Shown here in pieces: positions 35,377 to 43,865 of a stretch of 64,000 bases of DNA. Each line of letters opens with the position of its first letter. Position 1 is the first letter of the stretch. The notes beneath the pieces are model-generated. The model was given only the letters and a program-made list of their open reading frames with translations. It was not told the DNA's origin and searched no databases. The position numbers and the translations under genes are program-made. The DNA is from Bacteroidota bacterium (GTDB lineage Bacteria > Bacteroidota > Bacteroidia > Bacteroidales > P3): assembly GCA_017860275.1 (NCBI GenBank), contig JAFNAQ010000003.1, positions 186,001 to 250,000 of the forward strand. Direction: 5' to 3'.

Positions 35377-35554
35377 GACTTAAATTTTAAATGGTTTAGT
35401 ATAAGAAACTTCTAATTATACAATTTAAATATTCTTCCTCCTTTGAGTGGGATTTGGAATTAACGCTTCAAAGGTAAAGTTTAATTTTATTATTGGAAAG
35501 GAATTTGGGATTTTTTTTCGTAATTCTTATTTGTATTATAATACTTTAGGCTTG

Positions 35555-36045
35555 TATTTAACTAAAAGAGTGGTTTTTGACAGTTTTTGTAACATTATGC
35601 AAGTTTTGATGTTAATTATAGCCAATATTATTGTGGGTTGTGGGTTGAATATCTGAAGACAATGGTTGGGTTAAGGGAAAAGATTCGTTAATTTCTTATA
35701 ATAATTTTGGGAATGTCGTGGTATTATTGTTGTAGGGGCGAATAATTATTCGCCCTTATTGAAAAAATGGTTAATTTTTGGGCAAAAAATGTTTCGCCCC
35801 TACGGTTGACAAAAATAAATCTCATCTTTTTGTGAATTTTCTTCGTATCTGTGAACTTTTATTTGATATAAATTCAGAGAAACGAAGTATATTTTCATGA
35901 AAATAAAGATTTTAGGGAAATAGAACTTGATTCTACGAAAATAGAATCAAATTCTATTTCGCTAGAACCTTATTCTAGAGCGACAAAACAAGGTATTTTC
36001 GGAATATTACTTGATTTTGTTTTCTTAATATTAACAGGCTTAAAT
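35555..36045 (-). repeat. 0.42-kb dispersed element, copy B, with inserted small palindromic element
   Basis: Read on the minus strand from the end of the histidine kinase gene. It starts TTAAGCCTGTTAATATTAAG (from about 36045), then CCTTGTTTTGTCGC, the AGAATTTGATTCTA hairpin (35922-35955), AAAATCTTTATTTTCATGAA, and ends ATTAACATCAAAACTTGC (35616 back to 35583) and TTTAGTTAAATA. Order and spacing match copies A and C once a 72-bp insertion (35732-35803) is subtracted. No reading frame is convincing. Confidence 0.85.
35732..35803. mobile_element. 72-bp palindromic miniature element
   Basis: Terminal inverted repeats GTAGGGGCGAA (35732-35742) and TTCGCCCCTAC (35793-35803) are perfect over 11 bp. 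Inside, GGGCGAATAATTATTCGCCC (35736-35755) is a 20-bp palindrome. Similar GTAGGGGCGAA palindromes are scattered in other bacterial genomes, from memory. It lies within copy B of the dispersed element. Confidence 0.75.
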
Positions 36046-36054
36046 GTCGTTTGA

Positions 36055-37092
36055 TTAGTTTTTTGCCTTGTTTAGGGTGAAGCCGAAGACAGTTCCTTCT
36101 CCGTATTTACTTCTTACGTTTATTGTTTGGTTATGTGCCTCTACTATATGTTTCACAATAGCAAGACCTATACCTGAGCCTCCAAACTGACGAGAACGTG
36201 CTTTATCGGTGCGGTAGAAGCGTTCAAATACTCTGTTGATGTCTTTTTCCTCTATTCCTATTCCATGGTCTGAGACCTCTATTAAATACATCTCCTCCAT
36301 GTCGAAATGCTTTATCCTAACCTCTCCTCCATTATCCTTGCTATATTTGATAGCGTTTTCAATGAGATTTACTAAGACTTGACGTATCTTATCCTTGTCG
36401 GCATTGACTAGGACTTGAACTGGATTCATGACTACTACCTTTATATTTCTTTCCTTTGCCTTTAGGTCTAGATTATCTACAATTTCTTTTATAAGAGGGA
36501 TTATATCAAAATCGGAGTATGTTATTGGGAAAGCACCAAGCTCCAGTTGTGTTATTGTATCTAGGTCTTGCACAATCTCTATCATCCTATCAATCCCTGC
36601 CTCTGCTCTTAGAAGGTATTTCTTCGATAATTCTTTATCGTCCATCGCTCCATCTAAGAGGGTTGAAACATAACCCTGTATTGTAAAGATTGGGGTTCTA
36701 AGCTCATGAGCAACATTACCTATATATTCTTTTCTGAATTTCTCTAAGGCAAGCATATTGTCGAGTTGCTTATTGCTATCTTCCATCCACTGCTCAACTT
36801 CATTATTTACCTCATCAATTCCTATGGTAGATGTTTTTATCTTTTGCTTAAGGCTCTTCTTTGAAACCTTAAAATTATAGATATTCTTGTAGATGGTTCT
36901 TACTTTTTCGTAAATCTCTCTACGAATAAGAAATCTAGCAAAAAAATAATTTAAGAAGAAGAATAGAAGGATTGATGCTATTATCAATATATTAATATTC
37001 TCTATCTTAAAATTAAGCATTAATATTAGCCCAAGAGCAAAAAATATTGCTGAATTAGCGGCTATTATTCCCGCAATATATCTTGTTTTCAT
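36055..37092 (-). CDS. sensor histidine kinase, PhoR-like
   Basis: A 345-residue inner-membrane kinase. Two membrane helices (about 8-28 and 34-55) enclose almost no periplasmic loop, then a linker. The H-box is GNVAHELRTPIFTIQGY (His near 130), the N-box NLIENAIKYS, and the G-boxes DHGIGI and GGSGIGLAIVKHIVEAHN. This lay-out is that of PhoR-type kinases without a PAS domain. It overlaps the response regulator stop by one base (TAATG) and so is translated with it. Phosphate sensing is inferred from family resemblance and from the Pho-box-like array at pit. Confidence 0.93.
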   Translation of the reverse strand: MKTRYIAGIIAANSAIFFALGLILMLNFKIENINILIIASILLFFFLNYFFARFLIRREIYEKVRTIYKNIYNFKVSKKSLKQKIKTSTIGIDEVNNEVEQWMEDSNKQLDNMLALEKFRKEYIGNVAHELRTPIFTIQGYVSTLLDGAMDDKELSKKYLLRAEAGIDRMIEIVQDLDTITQLELGAFPITYSDFDIIPLIKEIVDNLDLKAKERNIKVVVMNPVQVLVNADKDKIRQVLVNLIENAIKYSKDNGGEVRIKHFDMEEMYLIEVSDHGIGIEEKDINRVFERFYRTDKARSRQFGGSGIGLAIVKHIVEAHNQTINVRSKYGEGTVFGFTLNKAKN

Positions 37093-37802
37093 TACTCTTC
37101 GTATTTATATCCTACTCCTTTATATGTTTTGATATTGTCTATCTTAAGTTTATCTCTAAGCTTTCTTATATGAACATCTATTGTTCTTTCTCCAACAATT
37201 ACCCCATCATCCCAAACGGCAGAATATATTTCATCTCTTGAGTAAACCTTATTTGGTCTTGAGGCTAAGAAATAAAGGAGTTCAAATTCTTTCTTAGAGA
37301 GCAAAATCTCTTTATCCTCAACTGTTACAACATATCTGTCTTTATCAATAATGATATTCGATAAAACTAGTTTATTTTTATTTTCTTTTGGCATAGAGAT
37401 TATTGCTGGTTGCTGAGAGGTCTTCCTCCTTCTTAAGAGTGCAGAAAGACGAGCCGAAAGTAATTTGGGTTTAATTGGTTTAGATATATAATCATCTGCC
37501 CCTGCCGAAAATCCAGCTATCTGAGAATAATCCTCACTTCTTGCAGTTAGAAATACAATCATAGTATCATCTAACTCCTTTATTGCTCTAAGCTCTGAAC
37601 AAGTCTCTATTCCATCTATACCTGGCATCATTACATCTAACAAAATAATCTCAGGAATAAAATCCTTTACTATCTTCAATGCCTCATCACCAGAGGATGC
37701 GGTACGAACAATAAAATTATCTTTTACTAGGGCAAAGGAAAGAAATTCTAAAATATCTGCATCATCATCGACAATCAAAACAGAAGTGTGATTATTTTCC
37801 AT
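37092..37802 (-). CDS. OmpR/PhoB-family response regulator
   Basis: A 236-residue DNA-binding regulator. The receiver domain (about 5-120) shows VDDDADI (acidic pocket), LLDVMMPG (phosphorylated Asp near 54), FLTARSED (switch Thr) and KPIKPKLL (Lys). The winged-helix output domain (about 145-234) shows RTIDVHIRKLRDKL and a final GVGYKYEE. PhoB-class proteins bind direct repeats with an 11-bp period, as found upstream of pit. It shares an operon with the kinase. Target genes are inferred, not shown. Confidence 0.95.
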   Translation of the reverse strand: MENNHTSVLIVDDDADILEFLSFALVKDNFIVRTASSGDEALKIVKDFIPEIILLDVMMPGIDGIETCSELRAIKELDDTMIVFLTARSEDYSQIAGFSAGADDYISKPIKPKLLSARLSALLRRRKTSQQPAIISMPKENKNKLVLSNIIIDKDRYVVTVEDKEILLSKKEFELLYFLASRPNKVYSRDEIYSAVWDDGVIVGERTIDVHIRKLRDKLKIDNIKTYKGVGYKYEE

Positions 37803-37812
37803 ATAACTTGTA

Positions 37813-38403
37813 TTAAATTATTTGTTTTATTTGTTTGAATAGCTCCTGAGTTGGGAGCCCCATTACATTGTAAAAACATCCATCAATTTTCTCTACTCCA
37901 ATACAACCTATCCATTCTTGAATACCATAGGCTCCTGCCTTATCGAAGGGCTGGTATTTATCGATATAATATTCTATTTCTTCGATAGATAGTTTCTTGA
38001 AATAAACATCTGTACTCACACTAAAAGAAACAGTCTTTGATTTTGTTTTTAGACAACAACCAGTTATTACATTATGTTTTTTGCATGAGAGATTTTGTAT
38101 GAAATCTATTGCCTGAGCTCTATCTTTTGGTTTTCCATAAGAGAGTCCATCGACAAACACCATTGTATCGGCCGTAAGAAGTATATCTTTATCACAAAGT
38201 TCTGAGACATTACAATTGTCTGCTTTTCTATGAGCAAGATGTTCTGCAACCATTCTATAATCAATCTCTTGAGAATAGTCTTCATTTACATCTATTTTCT
38301 TAGTTACTACACTAAAACCCATCTGCTTTATTAGTTGCAATCGTCGAGGTGATTTGGAAGCTAGAACAATTCTATAATCAAAAACATCAGATAGTTTAAC
38401 CAT
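37813..38403 (-). CDS. maf: Maf-like nucleoside triphosphate pyrophosphatase
   Basis: A 196-residue member of the Maf/YhdE family, which hydrolyses dTTP, UTP or modified nucleotides and is linked to septum control and nucleotide-pool cleaning. It has the N-terminal signature LASKSPRRLQLIKQMG (about 15-30), KAD in the region HRKADN, TADTMVFVDG with the catalytic Asp, and QPFDKAGAYGIQEW. Its longer frame begins with TTG at 38412; the ATG 38403 follows a -7 box. The response regulator starts 10 bp after its end, so the three genes maf, regulator and kinase look co-transcribed. Confidence 0.93.
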   Translation of the reverse strand: MVKLSDVFDYRIVLASKSPRRLQLIKQMGFSVVTKKIDVNEDYSQEIDYRMVAEHLAHRKADNCNVSELCDKDILLTADTMVFVDGLSYGKPKDRAQAIDFIQNLSCKKHNVITGCCLKTKSKTVSFSVSTDVYFKKLSIEEIEYYIDKYQPFDKAGAYGIQEWIGCIGVEKIDGCFYNVMGLPTQELFKQIKQII

Positions 38404-38420
38404 AAATCTCAAATTTAGAG

Positions 38421-38428
38421 CAAAGGTA
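38421..38428 (-). promoter_or_regulatory. -7 box for maf and the two-component operon
   Basis: The minus strand reads TACCTTTG, a match to TAnnTTTG, about 18 nt before the maf ATG. Confidence 0.5.
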
Positions 38429-38460
38429 AGAAGTTTTTGTTCTTTAAGGGTAATTTAATA

Positions 38461-38502
38461 AAAAAAGACTCCACCTTAGTAACTAAAGTGGAGTCTTTTT
38501 TA
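38461..38502 (-). terminator. terminator after the MORN-repeat gene
   Basis: AAAAAGACTCCAC (38462-38474) pairs with GTGGAGTCTTTTT (38489-38501), with A and T runs on both sides. Confidence 0.9.
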
Positions 38503-38519
38503 TTATCCTTGATAAATAT

Positions 38520-39788
38520 TTAGAATGCTTTTGATTTAGATTTTTGCTCAGGCTCTGCTTTTATTATCTCTTGAGATAATTTTTTACCTGCCTTATATTT
38601 TGTTATAGAAATTTTATTTCCATATTGGTCATAATTTGTCCAAGTTCCTTCTTGTTTACCTTTAACGTAAGAACCTTCTCCTAATTTAGTCCCCTTCTCT
38701 GTATATTCAACCCAATCTCCATTTGGTCTTCCGCCAGAGAAAGATTGTTCTCTTAACTTTGCTCCTTGAAGATAATAGAATGTACATTTGCCATCTTTCT
38801 CTCCATTTAGATATGTCGACTTCTCAATCAACACCCCTGCTTCCGAGAACTTTTCGTACTTACCACTAAGTCTTCCAGATTTATAGTTTGCCTTTACATA
38901 GGCTAAACCATTTTCATTATATAAGGTTTCTTTTCCGTCTTTTAAGCCTTCTTTATAGTTTGTCTCTGTTTTTACCTTTCCATGTTCGAAGTAAGATATC
39001 CAAAGTCCATCCATCTTTCCTTGTTTGAAGCTTCCTTTATCCTTAATTTTCCCATTTTGATAATAGCTTTCCCAAATGCCTTCTTCTAAGCCTTGAGAAT
39101 AATTACCATTTTGTAATATTTTCCCATCTTCATAGAAAGTATTCCAATTACCATTTCTTTTCCCATCAAGATATTCTCCCTCTCGCCAAAGTTCTTTTGT
39201 TTGGTAATAGTAAATCCATTTACCATTTTCTTTATCGTTTTGGTAGCTTCCTTGGCTTCCTAAAACTCCATTCTCACGATAATAATACTTCCAATTACCA
39301 TTCTTCTTCCCTTTTAATAAGGAACCTTCCATCTCTTTATTACCATTATCATACCACCAAACGACTTCTCCCTCCAATTCATCATCAACGTATTTTCCAA
39401 TCATCTTATCTTTGCCGTCTTTGTGAAACTCTTTATAGTCTCCAACCCTCTTGCCATCTTTTATCTCTACTGAAAAATATAATTGTCCGTTATTATAGTA
39501 TGCCTTATTGAATCCATTTTCTGAAAAGCACTCCTCTTTTTGAAGCTGACCATTATCATAATAATACTTCCAAGAAGAAACCTTTCGTCCTTTTTCATCA
39601 TAAGTTCCTTCAATCTGTTTTTTACCATCTTGAAAAAACCATGACCACTCACCTACTCTTGTCCCTTTTTCTGTCTTGAATCCTTTTGCAGAAACATTTC
39701 CATTTTTCCAATACTCTACATATTCCTTTTGAGCATAGGTTGTAAATAAGAAACTAAAGCATATTAGAGTTAAAAGTACTTTTTTCAT
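38520..39788 (-). CDS. exported MORN-2 repeat protein (YwqK-like)
   Basis: A 422-residue exported protein (signal peptide about 1-19, ending TTYAQ). It is built almost wholly from about sixteen repeats of roughly 22 residues with the pattern GxWxxYYxNGxLxxxGxYxxG, the MORN_2 or YwqK type. Such proteins are often labelled toxin-antitoxin YwqK antitoxin on repeat similarity alone, and I see no toxin here. It starts 3 bp after the DUF4270 gene, so it is probably co-expressed and envelope-associated. Its function is unknown. Confidence 0.85.
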   Translation of the reverse strand: MKKVLLTLICFSFLFTTYAQKEYVEYWKNGNVSAKGFKTEKGTRVGEWSWFFQDGKKQIEGTYDEKGRKVSSWKYYYDNGQLQKEECFSENGFNKAYYNNGQLYFSVEIKDGKRVGDYKEFHKDGKDKMIGKYVDDELEGEVVWWYDNGNKEMEGSLLKGKKNGNWKYYYRENGVLGSQGSYQNDKENGKWIYYYQTKELWREGEYLDGKRNGNWNTFYEDGKILQNGNYSQGLEEGIWESYYQNGKIKDKGSFKQGKMDGLWISYFEHGKVKTETNYKEGLKDGKETLYNENGLAYVKANYKSGRLSGKYEKFSEAGVLIEKSTYLNGEKDGKCTFYYLQGAKLREQSFSGGRPNGDWVEYTEKGTKLGEGSYVKGKQEGTWTNYDQYGNKISITKYKAGKKLSQEIIKAEPEQKSKSKAF

Positions 39789-39791
39789 TGT

Positions 39792-41153
39792 CTATCTTGT
39801 ATATATAATTTCTATTTTAGCTGGATTTGTTGGGTGTTGTGGTCCATTTAATACCACTCTTGATGCAGAAGAAGTTCTCGCATCTGGGAAAATATAAATA
39901 TCAGAAGATTTAATATTTCCATTAAGGTAGTTTTGAAGATGAGAAGTTATACGCATCTTGTAAGACTTTGAAGTCTTGTCATATTTCCCATTATAGAAAT
40001 CAGCATCAAATGCATCATGTATATACACAAACTTTCCGTCGGTATCTTTTCTATAACAAACAAGTGTAGAAGGGAAATTAAATTCTGAGTTATTTGCTAA
40101 ATATGTTGCATCTACTGGAATAGTTAATAATGCTTGGTTGAATCCCCCAAGACTTTGAGTAGATTCTTTATACCACTCTAATAAACTATCTATACTTATT
40201 TTTGCATATGCAGTACCAAATGTTCCAATCAACATCTTGTTATCTAATAATGCAGCTTGACAATTAATTGAATCATTCTTTGATTTTCTAGAGCTTAGTC
40301 CAAATGTTGATAATGCAGTTCCAGAGAAATCGTAATCTACATGTGTAAAACGATAAGACTTATCATCAAATACAAAATTATACTTTTGAGTTTTATTACT
40401 TGCATCTCTATAATATAGGCTCATTCCCGATAAAGAAGAATACATATCTAAATAAGCAACAAGCCCAATAGATGTTACTTTTCTTCTTGCAGAAGGAGTG
40501 GCTTTAATATAAAACCCTTTTAATCCTGTTTTAAAAATATCATTTGTTGATACATTACCTAAGGCTTTTATTTTAGCAAGGAAGTTTGAACCAAGATTTA
40601 TTCTTAGATGTGGAGAAACTGTATCAGAACCTAAAACCACACTCTTCTTAGGAGAAACATTTATTGTTCCAGAATATATTGGTGTAGGATTATATTGCAA
40701 ATTGCTATTTGTGTAATATGTAGTTGAATCTTTAAACGATTCTGTCACTTCATATACAGATATATCCATATCCATAGACTTTGTTAAAGTATCCTTTGTG
40801 AATGCTCCTGTATATGCAATTGTCAAGACTATTGAATCTGAATTATCATAAGTTGGAGAACTAAAATCTTGAGAATTAGATGACAAACTTATTTGAGTAT
40901 AAATAGATGTATTCACCTTACCAAATTCATTATCAGAATATGAACCCAAGGTCATATATCTATAATTTGAAGTTTTCAATGAATCTCCTTCGTGGAAGAT
41001 AAATGCTTTTACCTTTGTCTTCTCTATTTGGTGTTTCTTTACATTTACAACATCAGACGGATCAACTAGGCCTAAGCCTAACATTGAATCTTCATCTACA
41101 CAAGAAGCTAATAATAATGGGAATATTAATAATAATAATTTTAATCTATTCAT
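39792..41153 (-). CDS. DUF4270-family lipoprotein
   Basis: A 453-residue lipoprotein (MNRLKLLLLIFPLLLASC; lipobox Cys near 18) followed by VDEDSMLGLGLVDPSDVV, the start I associate with DUF4270 in Bacteroidota. The body is beta-rich, with Ser/Thr-rich strands (SIVLTIAYTGAF) and a C-terminal IEIIYTR. The function is not known. It lies 72 bp after the half-length glycogen synthase, an arrangement I recall from other Bacteroidota. The MORN-repeat gene follows closely. Confidence 0.82.
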   Translation of the reverse strand: MNRLKLLLLIFPLLLASCVDEDSMLGLGLVDPSDVVNVKKHQIEKTKVKAFIFHEGDSLKTSNYRYMTLGSYSDNEFGKVNTSIYTQISLSSNSQDFSSPTYDNSDSIVLTIAYTGAFTKDTLTKSMDMDISVYEVTESFKDSTTYYTNSNLQYNPTPIYSGTINVSPKKSVVLGSDTVSPHLRINLGSNFLAKIKALGNVSTNDIFKTGLKGFYIKATPSARRKVTSIGLVAYLDMYSSLSGMSLYYRDASNKTQKYNFVFDDKSYRFTHVDYDFSGTALSTFGLSSRKSKNDSINCQAALLDNKMLIGTFGTAYAKISIDSLLEWYKESTQSLGGFNQALLTIPVDATYLANNSEFNFPSTLVCYRKDTDGKFVYIHDAFDADFYNGKYDKTSKSYKMRITSHLQNYLNGNIKSSDIYIFPDARTSSASRVVLNGPQHPTNPAKIEIIYTR

Positions 41154-41224
41154 AGGAATTGGAAATAAATTGTTTCTGCTATAAACGTGAACAAAATTGA
41201 TATGTTGTATATCTTCTATAAAAT

Positions 41225-42046
41225 TTAATCTTCAGTTTGAATCATAATTTTATCGTAAAGCTCATTTATCTTTACTGCCTGCTCTTGCAAAGGTGCATAT
41301 TCAACAATATGTTTTTTGTTTTGTTTTGCAAATTCTATTAGTACAGGATTTACATTTTCACTTGCTAATACAACTCCTTCTGAATATGAAATTGCGGCCA
41401 TCATATAGTTTAAGTAATCAGGCTCCTTATAATTCTTCCAATCTTTAACAGTTCCTCCGTCTGACTTTAGTTTCTTTGAGATGCCTTCGCATAACATTCC
41501 ACTAAACTCATCATCGGCCAAGGTTAGAATTATCTTACTATTAGAAAATAAAGGATTATTTTTATAGTCTGTTCTTTTTACATAAAATGGCATCAAGGAA
41601 GAAAACCATCCATTGCAATGTATAATTTGTGGCTGCCAATTCAATTTTTTAATTGTCTCAAGCACACCTCTAGAATAAAATATTGTTCTTTCATCATTAT
41701 CGGCAAACATCTCGCCGTCCTCATCAATAACATCATATTTTCTTTGGAAGAAGTCTTCGTTATCAATAAAATAAACCTGCATTCTTGCTTGTTGAATAGA
41801 GGCAACTTTTATGATAAGTGGGTGGTCCGAATTATCTATTATTAGATTTATCCCTGAAAGACGAATAACTTCGTGTAGTTGATTTTTTCTTTCATTCACA
41901 TTTCCGAATCGTGGCATAAAGGTTCGAATCTCTTTTCCACTTTCTTGAATATATTGAGGAAGAAATCTTCCTACATTTGATAATATTGATTCTTTTAAAT
42001 AAGGCGTTATTTCCTGATTTACGAATAATACTCTTCCTTTTGACAT
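41225..42046 (-). CDS. glycogen/starch synthase-like protein, N-terminal domain only
   Basis: A 273-residue protein equivalent to the N-terminal GT5 domain of glycogen synthase. It starts KGRVLFVNQEITPYLKES (about 3-20) and has RTFMPRFGNVNER, VYFIDNEDFFQRK and IIHCNGWFSSLMPFY (about 141-155). The C-terminal half with the ADP-glucose site is absent, and the stop is natural rather than a visible frameshift. Half-length proteins of this kind recur in Bacteroidota, from memory, so this is probably a family in its own right and not a broken gene. It cannot be assumed to make glycogen. Confidence 0.85.
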   Translation of the reverse strand: MSKGRVLFVNQEITPYLKESILSNVGRFLPQYIQESGKEIRTFMPRFGNVNERKNQLHEVIRLSGINLIIDNSDHPLIIKVASIQQARMQVYFIDNEDFFQRKYDVIDEDGEMFADNDERTIFYSRGVLETIKKLNWQPQIIHCNGWFSSLMPFYVKRTDYKNNPLFSNSKIILTLADDEFSGMLCEGISKKLKSDGGTVKDWKNYKEPDYLNYMMAAISYSEGVVLASENVNPVLIEFAKQNKKHIVEYAPLQEQAVKINELYDKIMIQTED

Positions 42047-42132
42047 AGTATATGATTAAAATATAATTGCAAAAATAGTGAAAATAAATGAGAAAATGAA
42101 ATTGTTAAACATTTGGTTTGTATTATTATGCT

Positions 42133-42777
42133 TTACATTTCCTTATCTTCGAGCATAGGAACAAATTTAAAATTACCAAATTTCTCCTTTTTTGCTTCCG
42201 TTTCCGAAAGTTTAGTTATCCTATACATGGTTTGTGTCTTATCTCCAATAGGTATGATAAGGAATCCGCCTATTTTTAGTTGATCAAATAGGTCTGTTGG
42301 GATATGTTTCGCTCCACAGGTGATAATAATCTTATCGAAAGGAGCAAATTGTGGCAAGCCTTTATACCCATCGCCAAAGAAACATCTCGCCTTATATTTC
42401 AATAATTCAAGAACAGATTTCGATCTTATATATAATGGCTTTTGTCTTTCTATAGAAAAAACCTTAGCACCCATTTCGCATAATACTGAGGTCTGATAGC
42501 CTGAGCCTGTACCTATCTCTAAAACTTTTTCGTTCTTACATAGCTCCAGAAGCTGACTTTGAAAGGCTACAGTAAAAGGCTGAGAAATTGTTTGGTCGCA
42601 GCCTATTGGCAAGGCTTTATCTTGGTACGAAATATTGTCCAAAGATGAATCTAGGAAAATATGCCTTGGAATCTTGCCTATAGATTCTAAAACCTTTATA
42701 TCTGTTATTCCTTTTGAAGCTAATTCGTCAACTAGTGCTTTTCTAAGTCCTTTATGTTTGAAACTATCAGTGTACAT
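42133..42777 (-). CDS. pcm: protein-L-isoaspartate O-methyltransferase
   Basis: A 214-residue cytoplasmic SAM-dependent enzyme that repairs isoaspartyl residues in aged proteins. Visible blocks are GCDQTISQPFTVAFQSQLL (about 57-75), the SAM-binding motif VLEIGTGSGYQTSVL (about 84-98), VFSIERQ and FDKIIITCGAKHIP (about 144-157). Length and order are normal. It is transcribed alone or leads the glycogen synthase-like gene 86 bp further on. Confidence 0.95.
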   Translation of the reverse strand: MYTDSFKHKGLRKALVDELASKGITDIKVLESIGKIPRHIFLDSSLDNISYQDKALPIGCDQTISQPFTVAFQSQLLELCKNEKVLEIGTGSGYQTSVLCEMGAKVFSIERQKPLYIRSKSVLELLKYKARCFFGDGYKGLPQFAPFDKIIITCGAKHIPTDLFDQLKIGGFLIIPIGDKTQTMYRITKLSETEAKKEKFGNFKFVPMLEDKEM

Positions 42778-42854
42778 TAATTATTTTTGAAGTTTTGAGA
42801 TTGCGAATTTACGAATATATTGCGATTAAAGTATAATGGTAAAGGAAAAAGATT

Positions 42855-42862
42855 TATTTTTG
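42855..42862 (+). promoter_or_regulatory. -7 box for the lipoprotein-sugar transferase pair
   Basis: TATTTTTG matches TAnnTTTG, 72 bp before the ATG at 42934. Confidence 0.45.
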
Positions 42863-42933
42863 CCCTTTAGTTTATTAAAAAAATAATATATATATATTTT
42901 ATTCGTTTCATTTTAGTATAATTACATTTTAGC

Positions 42934-43845
42934 ATGAAAAACAGTAGATTTATAAGTGGTCTTTTTGCGTTATTAGTTGCGGTTTCCTTTTTCTCTTGTG
43001 ATAATTTTGAGGGCAATCAAGAAATCCCTGCATATATCAAAGTTGATGCAATAAAATTGGTTGAAAATACTGATATACCTCAGAGTGCAATTGATGGTTT
43101 CAATACCTCGCTAATAACTGATGCTTGGGTTTATATCGATAATGAATACGTCGGAACATATACCCTGCCTTGCTCATTTCCTATTCTTAAGGAAGGTAAT
43201 CATAAGATTGATATTAGACCAGGTTTAAAATTAAATGGTATAGCGATGACTAGAACCGAATACCCTTTCTATACTTATTATTCCCAACAACAGAACCTAG
43301 TTGCAGGAAAAGAAATTAATATTGGTACAGTTGAAGTCAAATATAGAAGCGATTGGAGTACTTTTGGCGTTGCGGAATTGTTTGAAAACCCTTATATGGC
43401 ATTCAAGACTGATGGTGTATCGCAAGATTCCAACATGATAAAGAAGATAAATAATCTAGATACAGTAAAATGGGGTTCATATTGTGGTGCAATGTATTTA
43501 GGCAAGGATCAAGCGACTTATAAGATTATTACAGACTCAATATATTGCAATAATTATGACGCATTGATTCTAGAGATAGATTATTGGGGCAATATTCCTT
43601 TCGATATTGGAATGGCAGCAAAAACTTCTTCTGCATCTCAAACGTATTATGTTAATGCAATGAGAGTGAATGCGAACAAAGATAAGGGTTGGCAAAAAAT
43701 ATATGTAGTACTAGGAAAGGTATGGCAGCAACTGAGCTACCCTAATTATTTTAAGTTCTATTTTTCTCCAGCTAATCCAAACAAAATTGATAATGGATGG
43801 ATATATATAGACAATGTAAAACTTGTTCATAAACCTATCAAGTAA
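42934..43845 (+). CDS. conserved lipoprotein with PEGA-like segment
   Basis: A 303-residue lipoprotein (MKNSRFISGLFALLVAVSFFSC; lipobox Cys near 22). Residues about 60-100 (DAWVYIDNEYVGTYTLPCSF, then EGNHKIDIRPG) resemble a PEGA-like beta domain. The C-terminal half resembles a carbohydrate-binding-like jelly roll (YDALILEIDYWGNIPFDIG, then WIYIDNVKLV). It lies 20 bp upstream of a polyprenyl sugar phosphotransferase on the same strand, so a role in surface polysaccharide assembly or attachment is a fair guess only. Confidence 0.8.
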   Translation: MKNSRFISGLFALLVAVSFFSCDNFEGNQEIPAYIKVDAIKLVENTDIPQSAIDGFNTSLITDAWVYIDNEYVGTYTLPCSFPILKEGNHKIDIRPGLKLNGIAMTRTEYPFYTYYSQQQNLVAGKEINIGTVEVKYRSDWSTFGVAELFENPYMAFKTDGVSQDSNMIKKINNLDTVKWGSYCGAMYLGKDQATYKIITDSIYCNNYDALILEIDYWGNIPFDIGMAAKTSSASQTYYVNAMRVNANKDKGWQKIYVVLGKVWQQLSYPNYFKFYFSPANPNKIDNGWIYIDNVKLVHKPIK

Positions 43846-43865
43846 AGACTATAAATAAAAAGCTA

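Noticed and set aside
35447-35656. 69-residue plus-strand frame between the WG protein and the histidine kinase
   Set aside because: It overlaps dispersed element copy B, has no recognisable feature and is not conserved as a frame in copies A and C.
38520-39788. YwqK-like antitoxin of a toxin-antitoxin system
   Set aside because: The similarity rests on MORN-type repeats only, the protein is exported, and no toxin gene is adjacent.
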